DNA of 64,000 nucleotides from Earliella scabrosa. Lineage: Eukaryota; Basidiomycota; Agaricomycetes; Polyporales; Polyporaceae. The DNA is taken from assembly GCA_022605405.1 (NCBI GenBank), contig JABYQQ010000033.1:124001-188000 (forward strand). Reading direction: 5' to 3'. The notes under the pieces are model-generated. The model ran no database searches and was not told the DNA's origin. It was given only the letters and a program-made list of their open reading frames with translations. This document shows positions 12,601 to 27,216 of this stretch, one piece after another. Both the position numbers and the translations under genes were made by a program. The number at the start of each line of letters is the position of its first letter. Position 1 is the stretch's first letter.

Positions 12601-15600
12601 CCGCCGCTCACACATCCACATCCCCGCCGCGCCCCATTACAAAGCAATGACGGACACTTACGACAGCGCGAAGGACCGGAGCGAGGGGGCGCAGACCCCC
12701 TCGAGACCGCTCAGGTCGTGCAACTGCCAGTTCTGCAGGCGGTTAAGTATGTCACCGACTGGAATGCTTACGCCATCGTCCGGAGATGCTCGCGGAATGG
12801 GGATTTGCGCCTCCACGAAGCCCTCAGTTGGCGCTGCGCAGTCCGGGCTCGGAACTGAGCACTAGGGAGCACTGAATATCGAATGCCGTTGCGATTCAAT
12901 AGTATCGACGCGTCGCGCGAGCCGGCGCAGCGCCCTCACCCGCGGGTGCAATACCGCGAATTCATATCGTCCCGTGAAGGCGCACCGGATACGGCAGGCA
13001 CAATAGAGTGAGAGCAGCGGTAACGTCACCGTTTCCTCACACCGCCCGTGTCGGGTCGGCGGGATTTGCGCACGACATTCGGAATCGCATGCCACCTTCG
13101 GGCATGACGAGGACGACGCCGACTGCGAGGGTGGATGTCTAGATATCTGGTATCTGGATATCCGGATACGTGTGTGGACCAAAGTCGGGGTCGAGCGCGG
13201 CCGCGCGTGCGGTCCATGGGAAGGCGGTATTAAATGCTGCTGACGGTTGACCGGTCTGACCAGCGGCCTGGCGTGAATTCGTGCAAATGAATGAGATAAA
13301 TGCAGCCTCTCGCCAAGAGGCGAGCGGGAAACAGGCAGGTGAGACACCGCGCGCGCGACGCTGGGGCAAATCGCGAGGCCTCGACGCGCACCCTTCGCCG
13401 AATGAATACTTGGAAGTTGGCGGCCTTACGCCGTGGATCCACCTTGCTCGAGCGCTGCCATGCGGATATACAGTTTGCTTGTACGCGCGCGCGCGCCGAT
13501 CCCAGTCAAATGTTCAATATCCAATCGCCACGGTTCGCTGCAGCCTGCATTCAGCGGCGAGCGGTCGCCGGTCATTTTATTGCATCCAGAATCCCGTTGT
13601 GGCTCCGTCTTCGAAGTGGATCCTATGTATACGTATTCCCATGGCGGCACATTTATGCGGAATATTACTGAACCCTCCGATCGCTACGCTCCCGCCGTCG
13701 CCGTCGCCCGCCTGCTGCACCTTCGCGCCTAGAAGTCAGCGCGTAAGGTAGCTACGTGGCTGTTGCTGAGCTATACCACCGATAACGATAACCGAGGAGA
13801 CTTCGGAGGCGGAGATGGCACACGCGCCCCGTGCTGCCCCGTTTCCCCCGTGTCCCCCGTGTTCTCGTGTCTCGTGTTCTCGTGTGCCGAGTGCCGTGTG
13901 CGGTTCCCTGTGCCTCGTGTTCACCATCCCGCGATCCATCGCGCGCGTGGGTGTTGTAGCCGTGTGCTGATCAGGACGACGATCCCGCGACGCGATGGGC
14001 AAGTCGGATCCGGGATACGTATTGGGGTGCACTCCACGCCATAAATATTGACGGGGACGGGATCGGCGCACCCTCGACTCGCGAGCTCCGGGTTCGAGCC
14101 CAGACCGTGCACGAGTACGGAAGATTTGCCGCAGCTGCTGCACGTGCGACCCAAGATGAGCACTTCGTTGTGGGTGGCCGTGGCGGAACGGAAGAGAAGG
14201 GGACGATCACGGGGTGACGGCGGCGGATCCTATATGTGTTGGGCGGCCGCTCAGCTGAACGACCTCGACTGTGCTTCGTTGCCCTTGCTTGCGCTGTTGC
14301 TGTGAATTGTTTGGTTCGCGAGGATATGCGCGCAATCTTGGAGCATGAAGCCTGAAAGGTTGCCGGGAGGAGTAGAATCGGAGGCTGGTAGCAACGCGCG
14401 CGGACGGACACGGCGAAGGCGCGGACGAGCTCTCAGCCGCGGGGTTCTGAGCTGCTGGACTGCTGAGAAGTTAGAACCCCGGGCACGCGCCGCGTGCATG
14501 GCCCGTGTCTGAACCAGCGAGCCTGGCGCGCGTGAACCAAATCGGAGGAGCCGAGAGAGGTCCGTGGGCCACCCTGGCTCCGGGGCAGGTCGATATCTAT
14601 GTAGAGTGAACTGTATCCTCTGAGTTGTGTGAGAGAGACGAGGCTAGGAGTGGAGGCGTGGATGCGTGGACGCGTGGGGCAGCTCAGGGAAGGATTTGCG
14701 CGACGCGCCTGGCCCTCTGAGACTTGAAGCTTGAGTCGTCGGTCACCGGGCCCCGGAGATAGCCTCGCACGGTATTTGCCTTGCCTCGCGCGGATCCGCC
14801 GGGGCTTGAGATCATCCAGGACAACCTTGCATTCGAACCGGCCCAGTGCCTGCGTCGCACGTCGCGCGTCGGGATGTTTGGATGCCCGTGATGCTTCAAC
14901 GTTCAGTGTCGGCGCTTGCGTGATCCAAGGCATGATGCATGACGGGCGGGGTTGACAGGATTGGCAGGTCAGCTGCAGCGCGAATCCCGGCGCAAGGTAC
15001 AGTACCGGCTGGTGTGCGTACCTGCCTCGGTAACAAACCGATCAGGGAGCTCACTTGGGCGCGTTGGGTGCTCCGGCAAAACATCAGCACGCGCGAGGAA
15101 TCAGGATCCGCACGCGTGCGCAACCTGAATCGCCACTGGCCCGCGGCGTACTTATCCTATACGGCCTGCGCCGTGGATTCTAGTGCGCGGAGGCGCGTCT
15201 TCTAGTGTCACGGTAGCGTACGTGACAGCGCGACGTCGATATCGCCCCAGCACGCCATTTCCAATGGATTGGATGGATTTCGTCGGTCCTGTGCCCGGAC
15301 GCCGGACTCGGAGATGAGCGTGAAAGCCCGCGGCCGAAGGCGCGTGGCCACCGAAGCTCCCTTTCGAGCTTCGAGCTTCGGGCTTCGATGCTACTAGTAG
15401 ACGTCCAGGGTGCGATTATCGCCTGCAGGCGGTACTTGGGATCCTGGGCCCACGCGTCATGCGTCAATGGGCGTCCTAGGGTCTATCTTTGTGTGCTGGG
15501 GTGTATCTGGGTTCTGGAGCTTGAGCTTGAGCTTGGGTGCTGACTACTGACTGCCGACCGAGAGTGCGTGCGCAGTGATGTCAGTAATCGTGCACCACCT

Positions 15601-18600
15601 TCGGATGTTTGATGCTGGATGGTGGATACTAGATGGTGGATGGCTGGGTCGACGTGAGGGAGAGCTTCAAGCGCCAAGTTGGGCCTAGGCTCCGGGCCGA
15701 GTGTATGGAGCAGGTTATGTCGTTGTCGAGGAATCACCGGTCACCGTGCGGGCGACTCTGAAGGTGCAGCATAACGCAAGATGCATTGATGGGAGAGGCG
15801 AGTTGCTAAGGGGGTGTGGCGGGAAACAGGGAATCGACAGGCAACAGTGCATCGCGAGGGTGGGTCCTTCTCTGCCCCCTGTCCCTGCCATGGCCCGGGT
15901 TCCTGGACCTGTGCATGGTATTCGAGAAGAAGACCGGCGGCGCGAGGAGGCGAGTAGAATCCTTCCTGCGTGGTCACAGCTGGTCGCTGGCATGCACAAT
16001 GAATAGTGAATAGCGTTCGCGTTCATGTGAGCGCACGTCTGACCTGAGATGAGATGGGGACTCGACAGTACAAGTATTACTGCGTTACTGCTAGCGGTGC
16101 GGCTGGACGGCTGGGCGTGGGCGATAGCTCGATTTGGGCGAGCACGTCCTCTACTAGAGACGTCCGAGTTAGTGCGCTGGTGTTCGATGTTACGCCGGCG
16201 GCTGGGTAAAGAGATACACTTGCCGTACTTACAACGCGACACGTATGTGATCCTCGCCGGCCTTGCATGCGCGCCTCCGACGAGCCATCTTCACAGCAAG
16301 GGTTGCAGCGTGAACAGACATTCGAACGCCCCTCGAATCGGACAGACGCTGGAAGTGGCAGGGCAGCTGCGGTAACCCATCTGGGGCTCGAGGAAGGGAC
16401 GGCAGCTGAACGGCCTTCGCCCGTCCACGTCGGCGGAGTGTAAGTAGATGCACGGCGAGGATCCCAACCGGGAACACTCCGCGCCGACACTGAGCAGTGA
16501 GGAGCATCGGCGGGCGCTGGGCCGCTGAGCGTGATAGGATGCGTACGTACACGCACGTACGTACGGCGGCGCGAGCACGGCTATGTTATGGCTGGAGAAG
16601 AAGAAGACGCACCTCCCGCGGCGAACGTTCGACCGCTCCAACGCTCGGATCCCGAAACCGCTGTGCGCGCTTGGGGACACCGCCGTAGCTAGGGAGGTGT
16701 TCGGCGAGTTGAGACGAGCTGCTCATCGTCCGACTGTAGCAAGGGACTTTGCACATTCGCTGCTCGCATGTCCAACGGAACATGGAACGGTCGGCCACGG
16801 GCGGGCGTCGTCGCTGAATCGCTGAGGTCGCCTCCGGTCGGCCGGGGCGCGTGGATCACAGGGTAGAGGCCAGATACGGAGAGCCGAGTAGTGGCCAACG
16901 GTGACGACGTCGATGATTGCCCAGAAGATCGCCAGTGGCGGCGTGCGCGCGGCCGTCGACCTCGCTGAATTACAGTATTTTAATTCGCGGCGAGGCGAGG
17001 ACAGGAATTCGACAGCTCGACAGGGGAGAGCATGTGCACCGTGCACGCGTACGTACGTAGCGGTACGTACACGGCGGACCCGCGTGCGGGCTGATGGCGG
17101 CCGGGACAGCGTGGGCCCGCTGCTGCCACTGTGGAGGGGCACGGTGCGAGTGGAGGGGGGGACGCGGGGGAAGAGCGTAAATGAACGTCCGTTAGCCTAT
17201 CATGCTAATCCATGTCAGCTGGAGAGCGGGCGTCGACGTCGCTGGCAGCGTGGCCGCACCGGAGGCCGGCACGGGGGCAGGGATCGTCCTCCCAGGAGTG
17301 TCAGATGTGGGTGCGTTCGTTCCTGCCCCCGGAGTGCGCGTGTGGACGAGGGCGGGAAGGGCGGCCGGGGATGCCGGACAGAACGCGCGCACTAGGGCCT
17401 CCCGCCGACAGTGGACGACGTCAGGCCTCCCGGTTCGATGCCAGCGGCGCGGCGGATGGCTGGCGCGCCTAGGACGAGCGTGCATATGGGTAGTCGCTAG
17501 TCGCTGTGCGGTCACGGCGACCGCGCCGGACGACGGGATGCAGGGAAGCGGGCATGATCCTCCCGGTGTGGCCCAGAGTTAGAGTTACCGGCGAGGACAC
17601 GATGCACGGGACACGACGCGTCCAGGCGATCCAAGCACGTCGTTGTCGCCGTCGGGGCGGCGATCGCGCGCCCGTCAGAGGCGGGCGCGTCCGACGGTCC
17701 CCCGCCCGACGTCCGCCGCGGAGTTCGGTGCGCCTGCGTGCATTGAGGCGTATGTATGTAAGTCGTAACGAGGGCTACGTGCGCCGCCGCCACATTGAGG
17801 AGGGTCGCGATTGGCGAGGACGTGCGTAATGCAGGGCACCAGGGGGAGACGAACAGAGGCCGGCGATGGGGCGGACGTTCGCATGCCAGTCCTTGCTATC
17901 CGTGGCGGCGGGTGTGCTGGCGCGTCAGCGCGTCATACGCACGCCATCCGGGCGAGCGCGTGGTCGCCGACGGTGGGAGGAGGATGGAGTCCAGTGGCGG
18001 TCGGGGTGACAGCGCAGGAGGAGTTTGGGTGGTCGAGTGCCGCACTGTGCCGCAGCAGGGCGTCTGCCATGGGATCGCCCCCCTCGGCAGAGCTCGGCCG
18101 GTAACCACTCTGGTCCCCGGGCGTTTGGGTGTATGAGGATCTCGATGCGCATTCTACGCGCGGCGCCCGGATGGATCCGCTCCCGAATTTGACATGTGGG
18201 CGCCACGTGCCCAACTCCGCGAGTCCTGTCGCCACTTTCTAGTCGTGTCGTCCCTCCCGCCCGTGCTCTCTACTTACCTCCCTGCGTCCCCGAGCCCCGA
18301 GCGTGTTATCACTCCTGCTCTTGCGCCGCTCTCCTCTCCGTCTCCCTTCCTACCTTCGCACTGTGCTCTGGGACGAAGAAGCGCACGACCTTCGCGATGC
18401 GGTTAAACACGCCGGCGCCATCCACATCCCACCTCGAGGCTTCCTCAAGGCCGGTCCCCAATCGCCCACCCGCAGGCGCCCCCAGACGCGTCGCCGACAT
18501 CGCCCCAGCACAGACGACGCTCGGGAGAGCCTTCCATGCCTGATCGTACGCTTAACATACGCGTCCGCCCATCCCGAGGACGCCGACATCCATCACGCCG

Positions 18601-21600
18601 ATACCGCCCCCTTCCACCTCCTCCCGCCCGTTGATTTTCCGGATTGTCCTGGGCCCGGGCCATTCGTCCCGTTACTCCCCCAGTTCTCGCTTCTCCCGAT
18701 ATTGTCTCGGAGCGACCGAAGCGCGGCGGCGTCCGATCGTGTGTCTTATCCTCGCGCGCCCCCGCACGCACGCTCACGGTGAACAGCGGGTCAGGAGGGA
18801 ACGATCAAGCCACTGCCCTCGAGCTCGCATCGCGGACTCGACATTGACACGCCTCACTCGCCCCCGTTCTTCACGCGATGTGCCTCGCGCCTGCTCCTTT
18901 TTCGCCGTTGCACGTCTACTACACGTCTTCCTCGCATTCAAGCTGCGCGCGGATAAAGCCAAGCAAGGTCCCTGGGTCGACAATGTCCGATGCTTGGCGT
19001 AGAGGTTAGGATCCTAGGATTGGGAGGATAAGTAGACGCCGTTGTTCTCCCTGGTGCGCAGGTGCTCGGCGCGCCGTGCGGGCTCGGTCGGTCGAGGAGC
19101 TCAGGCCTCAGGAGGGGAGGCGATGTGTCGGTACTGGGACGTGGACGCGGCTCGGCTCACGGAGATGGAGATGAAGGTACGCGCGCCCCTGCTTGTTCTC
19201 GATTTTTGGCGACTGACGCACCCCGAGGCTCTCGGCCTCGCGGACACAGTCGCCCTTCCTCTCTCGCGAGTCGGGTTCGCCGCGGCGAGGCACGGGGGCT
19301 CGACGCGAGTCGTGGCTACGGAGCTTGGGGACAGGGCTTGAACTTCGCGTAACCCTCGCTCGTCCGGGAAGCAGAGCGCCACCCGTCGCCGTACCGCCGC
19401 ACCACCGCACCTTGCAAGCGCTGCGGGTCTGGTGCCCTTCCTTCTTCCTAGGTCCTTGGAGCGAAGACCTAAGGGCTACGGTTGACCCTCGGCGTTGCGT
19501 TGGCTCTTGTGGCGCGGGCTGTTCGGGTACCGGTCAGGGCAAGTTGGCTGGGTGGGACCGTCGGTGGAATATCCAAACACGAATATTAATTCTCCCTGAG
19601 GCTTCGCTGCGCCCGCCCCCGGGTCGCACGTTCCTTTCCTTGGCCTCGGAACTCCGGATATGCGCTGTCGACGACTCGAGAGGAGCACCCGCTGTATGTC
19701 ACGCCCATCCGAGTGTCGGCGTTGTGGAGGGACTGACCACTGGCTGTGCGCTCGACAGACGTGTGTCGCCGTACCCCAAATATCCGCAGCGGGGACCGCG
19801 ATTACTGGCATCCCCGGTGCCTTGAGGCTCGCGTCGAGTCACCGCCGAGTGGGCGACCGACCCGTGAGCATCATGCGCACGATTTTGGCCCGGGAGCGTC
19901 AAGAGCAGCGGGTGCGAAGCCGACGGGGCGACGTCCATGCGTTCTTTATCCTCTGTGCTGTTCGCGCCCGCGCGAGGATAGGCCGCATGATCGTCGGCCG
20001 CATTTCCCGTCGTCGCTGAGTCTGTGTACGTCGCCTCCACTGTCTCTGTGTTTGTGAAGGTCCGGGGTGACTGACTACTCTGCGGTCAGCGATGCGCAAC
20101 GCTGTCCATTTCAACTACGATTGGCTACATCGGCTCGTCGCAATTTACACGGAACATCGAGGTCGTAATCTCCACAGGTCTGCATCGCGGCTTCACTGTA
20201 TGCGTTCTGTATGCCTATGCCTGTGCGCTGCAGGCCAACGCGAGACCGACCTCTCTCAGGCTGATGGGTGACCGCATGCGCGCATATACCCGTCCGGCCA
20301 TGCCGTATGATGCAGCTGTACCCCTGGCGTATGAAGATGCGACATGGTCGGCCTTGCCCTAACGAGTTCCTACATCGCGGCCTGCCCCGGATCTGACGGA
20401 CCCCCTCCACCTGTCCTCTCCTTCTCTCTCTCTCTTTCTATACCAGGGCGAATTTGCAACAGGAACGTTCCCGTCGTACGCATCTCCATCTCCCGGTTGA
20501 ACTTCAACACCGTCTCTGATCACTTCTTCGCTGACAGACTGGCCTTCTTCCGAGCACGCTGGCATGGGCCGTGTCGAGATTCGCGAGGGACATGCTCGGA
20601 TCTTCAGCGTCGGACCGACCGTGCAGTGGCTAATTTTCGCCATCCATCGCAAGCCCCGCGCCGAGTCATCGCGGAGAGGAGGCATTCTGATGGGCTGGTC
20701 TCTCTCCCTCTCGATTCCCCGACGTCCGCCGAGCGCGGCGCGATGGATGGAGTGGTGCTTGTTACCACACCGACTCGGATCCACGCTTCTTCTCTCGCGC
20801 GCGCAACGCACACTCGCCACGCCGCTCGCCGCCCCACGCCCACCACTTATCCGAAGGTGTCCATGCAACAGCAAGCGCGGTGCCAGAGGGGGATCCAGAA
20901 GCCACCTGTGGTGCAGCCAGTGCTGCTGAAAATTTTCCGAGGCCTGTGGGGGGGGTCCACGATCACGCCCGACCCGGTGTCCTTCAAGGTCGCCGTCCGT
21001 GCGACAAGGCCCTGGCCAGCCACACGTCGCGGCCTCTTGACTGGGAGGCGCGGCCGGGCTCCCGTCGCGACACTCGGCAGATTCGTCTAGACTCCGACCC
21101 ATGTCGTTACACCCGGGCACTCATAGGCCAGAGCAGGATCCCGGACATCTCTGTGTCGCTCTCGCGTCGCAGTAGCGGCTCATCAACATCTCGATCTGCC
21201 CTTCTCCCGCTTGAAGAGCAGAGCTGGCTGTGTCTGGGAGCGGCGTGAGCGAGTGTACGAGTCATCGTTGCACGATTGCTACGTTGAGTCCTTCTCCCAC
21301 CACGGTGACACGACGGATCGTGTGGCTAACTCGTATTCTCCGTCGCGGACACGTCTGGTCGTCTATCCCCGTCTGTGAGCGTACACCCAAATGTCGCTAT
21401 GCGTCTCCCATACGAAGAGTACGAAGAGTACATGCGCCGCTCTAGGAACCCGTCGACATCCCGCGTATCAGGCCCTCCGCGATGTTCAGGAACAGCTACG
21501 AGATGACGACGGAGCTCCGACCTTTCAGCGGAGAGACGATGCCTTCAGGAGTGAGCCGGAGGGCAAGGGGGGCTCTGTGTCCTGGGACGCATCCAGGTGC

Positions 21601-24600
21601 GCTGCCTATCCCATCCAATGACCATCCGCACGACCGTCCCCCACTCTGCCGAGCGCACGATCCCACACCGATCCACTCCTTCCCTCAACCCGCCGCCGCC
21701 CGACGCCCACCGCCCATACGCAAATTGCTTCCCTGGATCGCTTCTCGTGCGGTCCACGATCAGCGCGTGGGCGCGATGTCCAGTAGCCATGTTGGCATCG
21801 TCCTCGTCCCCGTCGTGGCCCGCTGTTCGTCAAAACGAAAATTTCCGACGCCCAAGCCCGATGCGGCATCCTACGAACTCGCCGTCCGTGCGCCTGCGCC
21901 AATGCTCCGGCCTCCCTTGGGCTCAGGCTCCAGAGTACTCATCGCCGTCCGTGAGGTCTCGCGCTCCGAACGGGGCGCGAAACCGGCGACCAGCGACCAG
22001 CGATCAGAGGCCCGCACAACGCAGCCGCCTCAGGGCTCAGACCTCTTGTCCTTGCTCCCGCGACTCCCGCTCGATCCCGCGATGGACCGGTGGTTACTCA
22101 GGCTACGACGCCGGCCACTGGCGGCCCGAGAGCATCGTCCAACGCTGAGCCCTCTCTTGCCCGCCGCCACTGGCTCCGAGACTCGAGTGCAGTCAAGAGC
22201 CAAGAGTCAAGAGCGGGCGCGCGGCCGCCTGAATTCTGAGACCCGCCCGAAGGCGCTTCAGCCTTGAGGGAGCATGGAGGAGGAAGACGCGGGTGACGGC
22301 ATCCGATGGGGGGTGGTGGTTGATACATTGGCCGTCGGGCGCGTCGCTTCGGTCGGCTAGGAAGGGATGAGGCTATCAGTGGTAGGAGATTCGCGTGGTG
22401 TCAGTGCGCGCGGTGTGCCACCGCGTCGCTCGAGCGCTGGCGCTTGGGCTCCTTCAAAGGGCGGCGTTGGGCGTCAGGCTTGCGATTGGCACGGCTGATG
22501 TGGAGGTGCGGTGGGCGGGCGGGACGATGGGGCGTCTTGGCTCAGGATGAACATGGTATGTGGTGTGTGTGTCGAGGTCGCGTTCATACTGGACGTCTCA
22601 CAAGTGGCCGTCTGCCCGATTTCATGAAACATCACATGAGTGCTAGTATCGACGCCGCTTGGCGAGCACAAGCATGCACAAGACCAAGTTTTGTGAACAA
22701 CGCTGCAGCTGCGGGCAAGGCGCTGCGCCCGTTGGCTAACGCACTGCTGCTAGTCTGGTTTGTGGTTGTCCGGTTCGCATCCTGACCCGACCTGACGCTG
22801 ATCATCGCCTCCTTTGCAGATGCCGGTGACTGCTGCCAGTGTGTCTCCTTGTGCCGGATCTGGGGTTGCTCAGGCTGTCGGAGGGCCGCGAGCCCCGAGC
22901 GGCCAATTGGAGCTTGGGGACGAGGTTTTGATGCTCCCATCCAACTTTGTCGACATCTCTTCTTCATTGTGCATCCGAGTCTGAATCGTCGGCTGCGGAG
23001 AGGGCGAAGGCGAAAGGGGTGTGTGTTCGTGAGTATCTACCTGACATTTGGAATCACGAGGATTCTATCTTCAGTGCCGTGCCATCCTGTTTTATTCTGT
23101 TCGAATCGCTCGCTGACGTCGGCTAAACAGTTCCCGCCACTCTATCGTGTCAGACTCCCCGCCCGACAACGTTTGCCCTCGCGTCGGCGCGGGAGACCGT
23201 GATTGGTATGCAGACCCTTGATCTCGTGCATCTGCAGGAACCTGAGTAGTCACACACAGGCTCCGTGCCGCAAATCGACCGCAACCTAGCCTCCGACCCG
23301 CAACCTAGCCCACTGCTGGCATTGAGTAGTCATCGCGCAGAATCACGGACCTCCAGCTCTCACGGGCTGGCACGGACACCCGCTGGACGCCTGGTACGCT
23401 AGCTCGACCAGCTGACTCTCCGCCTTATGGACCTGCTCCACCCCTTACGTTCACCGCGGATCGTGCGTCCCTGTCTATACCCAACCGATGTCGGCCTGAC
23501 AGGAGCTAGCAGGACCGCAGAAAGGGCGAGGCGCCTTACAACACTAAGCTCTGCCACCGCGGTCTGGCGCCTCGTGTTGGGCTGCACACGCGTCCGAGCT
23601 GTGGCGGCGTCGCAGCAGGCGAGGTGACCTAATCCCACGCAAGAGGGAACAAAGGGTGAACAGTATCTGCATCGTCTTGGGCCCTTCCGGACGCAATTGG
23701 TGCTGCAGCCATTGCATCGTACCAGGGTCCTCGGGAGGTGTCGCCCCCGGATCGCGTCCCCGAGGATCGAACCTGATCGGCCTTCACAGCCGACGACGCA
23801 GCTGGGAGCGCGACAAATCCTCTCCCATCGAGGAACCCATGGTGAGCACCGTTTCCTTCCCTTCCTTCGGAGCTCCCGAGACGTGTTTTACACGCATGTC
23901 GAGATGCATGTGTTCGTGTGGCACTAAGTCTGCCGGCCGTCTGGCACATGTACTCATGCTGCTGAGAGCGTTGTCGTCATCGTGCCTGACGATCAGCTCG
24001 CCGAACCGCGCGGCTGAACAGGGGAAGGGGGGAAGCGGGGTGAGCTGTCGAGCGGGAGCGAGGAGATGCGCATGCTGTGTCCAGCCTGCTGGAGGCTCCC
24101 AGCGTGACGGTCGAGGTGGCTTCTCGAGCTTCGGCTTGCGCCTCAATGTCGATGGCGAGGTGATGTCGAGCGTTCCGGCGCGGGGACGGATTTGTTCACG
24201 AGTTCTCGCGAATCCCCTGTCACGTTGTGCCAATTGTCGCTGTCTGTCGCCTGCCGCTTTGGCTCATCCCAAATCCCGCGCTCGCACTCTGGCGTGCCGA
24301 TGCGTGTTGTGGTCGGTATCGGCGGCGTGGTGTGGGTTCATTGCTATTCTCGAATCCGGGCAAATCGAGAACGAGATGGCGGGGCGAGCGCTGACCGGTT
24401 CGTCGCTTATAAGCGCGGATCGAATCCTTTCATTCCGTCGTCTCCGGACAAGCAGCTCGCTCAATATCATCCATGACGGAGGATGTTCGGGAGAAAGGCG
24501 ACGGCGTGGTGGGTGAATATTCTGCCTGGTTGGTCGTCAGAAGCAGATGCATTCTCCGTGGTGACTTCGCGTGGGCTAGAGTGGTGAGGGCGGCGATGTG

Positions 24601-27150
24601 ATGCACATCGTCTATGCGTTGACTGCGATCCGGATGTTCATTATGAACCGTATATCGATCCCGGGCGTGTCTCACGCCGGACTCGCCGTCAGATGCGCAC
24701 GTTGGATTGTCGCCGCGGTGTCCGCATGCAGCCGACAAGAGCGACTCGACAGGGCACAGTTGAACTCAGGGGCGTCGCCACTCGCTGCTATTCAGGAAGG
24801 TGGATAGACGACGTGAACGGTGGACTGCATCGAGTTTCAGCTGCCCTCGTTACAGAACATAGGAAGCTGCCACTCCGCACTGCGCGCGGATTCTAGAAGT
24901 CACGGCGTATGGCGATACGACGGCGGTCGGGCGATGCTCAGTTATTCCGCGATGGTTTATTTGTTCTTCCAGCGCGAACTCACCCCGAGAATTTACAGGT
25001 TATCACGAATATGTTCAGAAGACAAGAATCGGTAAAGATGATATAGGAACCGCGCCGCTCTGTTCGGCAAGCTCCGCTTTGTCGGATTCTAGTACGCCGA
25101 GATCCACTCTCGACTGGCGGGCACAGCGACTTTCCAACGCGCTACTCCGCAAGTGCCACTCGGAGAAGACCTTCATGAGACCGGAACGATGACAGCGAGC
25201 TTACAAAAACTTGTGATGAGAGGTTGCTTGCTAAATACAGGTATGACCGCCTTCGAGTCGTGCTCAGCAGCTGAGGGCGCATCCTGATACAAACTCACAG
25301 TGGCCGTTGCGCTCGTTTGTTTCCACGACGATTTTCTGTTCGCACTGCGATGAGCTTCCGCGGTCACCCCATCGGCCTGATCCGGACTCACGACACCCTG
25401 GGATTACAGTAAAGATGTCTCAGCCCGTAAATAGAGGTGCAACCACCGCACGGAGGACTTTCTCTACCAGAAAGCTGTTCGCCCTGGGTCAAGACAGATG
25501 CAACGATGGTCCCTCGACGTTGCTATCCTCTTGTTCATGTCTCCGATGGTATGTTCCTTGTCGTTCTGTGTGGCGTCCGGACATATCCATGACGTGAATC
25601 GAGAACAGAGTTGCTGAAGATCATATACCTTGTCCTTCCGATCCCGACGCCACTGTATTCTGGTCCGTGCGTGAGGCACATACCCTCGCGCTTTGGGCCT
25701 TCCCTGCCGCGGGGATCTCCGAGACTCCTCCATCCATTCCCGTGATGTCCCAAACGCAGTTGACCATTGCGCGCGAATTCTGGGCAGCCAATCCTCGAGT
25801 CTCAGTCTCGCAGATTGGCTAGTTACGAGCTGCAGCATGCTCCGCCCTCCATCATTTGCCGGTGCTCTTCACCCCCCCAGTTGCTCTGACAGAAGGCGGT
25901 GAATGCACTTGATCGTGTCGTGTCTCACTGCGCGGGTCCTTACCCCGTCCGTTTCTATCCGAGAGCCCTGATGAGGTATCTTGAATGCGGTAGCCGCGAG
26001 ATTGTGGAATCCTGAACGCGCTCCGATGTACCCCCCCAATCGCTCCTTCCCCCACCGGCGCTGGCGGTCCTCGGAGGAACCTTCTCGCATGAGATGCGGA
26101 CGGCGGCAGGCATCGCCCGGTCCTGTGGCTCTTCCGCACCGCCAACATCATCAGCACGTAAGGCGGAGCTCATGTGGCCGCCGAGCCGCTAATCGGAAGA
26201 GCAGTTGTGGTCGATTTGCAAGGAGCGGCGAACGCCTGTGCCACCTCGTGAATCGCGTTCTTCTGCTGCATACCACATAGAGAGAGCTTGGGTGGCGGCT
26301 TTGGGAAGCTCGCGCGCGCGTAATTAATGCGCGCAGAATCGAATCTGGACACGGAGCCTGTTGCCACCTTGAGGAGGACCGCCCGGGCCGCATTCGAGCT
26401 GCGACGTCAAGCAAACACTCCGCCGCCTTGGATGCTTCCCTCGTGGAGGAGTGACAGCGCGCAGGAGGTGCTCTCCCCGCTCGGACGTCCCTCGCCCGGA
26501 CAGTGATGTCCACAATGAAAGATATTGGGCGTCGATGAGCCGCATGCGCAGTCTGGGAAGGCCTGGCGTACTCGTGGACCCGACTTCTAATTCGTCCGCG
26601 TGGCACATCACGGTATCATGATTGGTTCTCCTAATCGTTCACTGCCTCATGATGAGCTCTTTGGTACCGCAAAGAGCAAGAGGATTATCACGTACATCAG
26701 CAAGGTCTTAGGTTAACCTCCTGCGGTGCTTCACGGCTCTGATCCTCTTATTCGTTACGCGTTGGGGCGCAGAGCGTGGAATCTGTTCTCTCCCAGTCTC
26801 AGCACGGTGTTGACACAGAAGTTCTCATGGTAGCAGACAGCTCCGACGTACCGTAAGTATGATGGGGTCTAAGCCACAGAGACTGCCACATCGCACCCAG
26901 CGCAGCACCTTCTCCCCGCTCGAGCCCCTTCTATCCACTCCAGCTTCCAATACAAGGAGTTCAGACTAGATAACCGCTCCGTGCACGGTGGAGGATTGTC
27001 TCAGCTCGCGCGGGCCGTCCTGGCCGGCGCCTCGTGTCACTCCGCGGCTCACATGTCATTCCTTGAGGCACCTGCGAACGGCTCTTAATCTGTGTGTGCC
27101 AGCAATAGCATGCTGCTGCACATACCCGTACTTCTGTGTAGAGCTGCCGA
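6660..27150. other. gene-poor, CpG-rich tract of about 20 kb
   Basis: No gene can be supported across this span. Many long open frames exist (up to about 340 codons, for example 7232-8251 plus, 7308-8228 minus, 20344-21090 plus, 20359-21120 minus, 21482-22267 plus), but they lie opposite or across each other, are rich in Arg/Pro/Ser/Ala as random GC-rich DNA would be, and show no recognisable domain. CpG is frequent, so the tract does not look like old methylated transposon sequence. Local simple patterns include alternating TACG/GTAC runs near 7340, 8056, 16540 and 17045, GCTTGA repeats near 15520, a GATATC/GGATA cluster near 13140 and a CT run near 20425. Undetected multi-exon genes or long non-coding RNAs remain possible. 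The 23.6-26.6 kb part is the least random-looking. Confidence 0.4.
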
Positions 27151-27216
27151 GGTGATGCCATACTTGAGACAGGGAAACATGTCAGCGTTTGTTTTCGGCG
27201 TATGGTACGTAATAGG

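Noticed and set aside
14091..14104. tRNA B-box-like GGTTCGAGCCC
   Set aside because: No A box or cloverleaf upstream. The same applies to GGTTCGAGTCC near 50125 and GGTTCGATTCG near 55561.
20344..21120. Opposed frames of about 250 codons
   Set aside because: Neither strand shows family motifs, sensible start context or codon preference distinct from the other.
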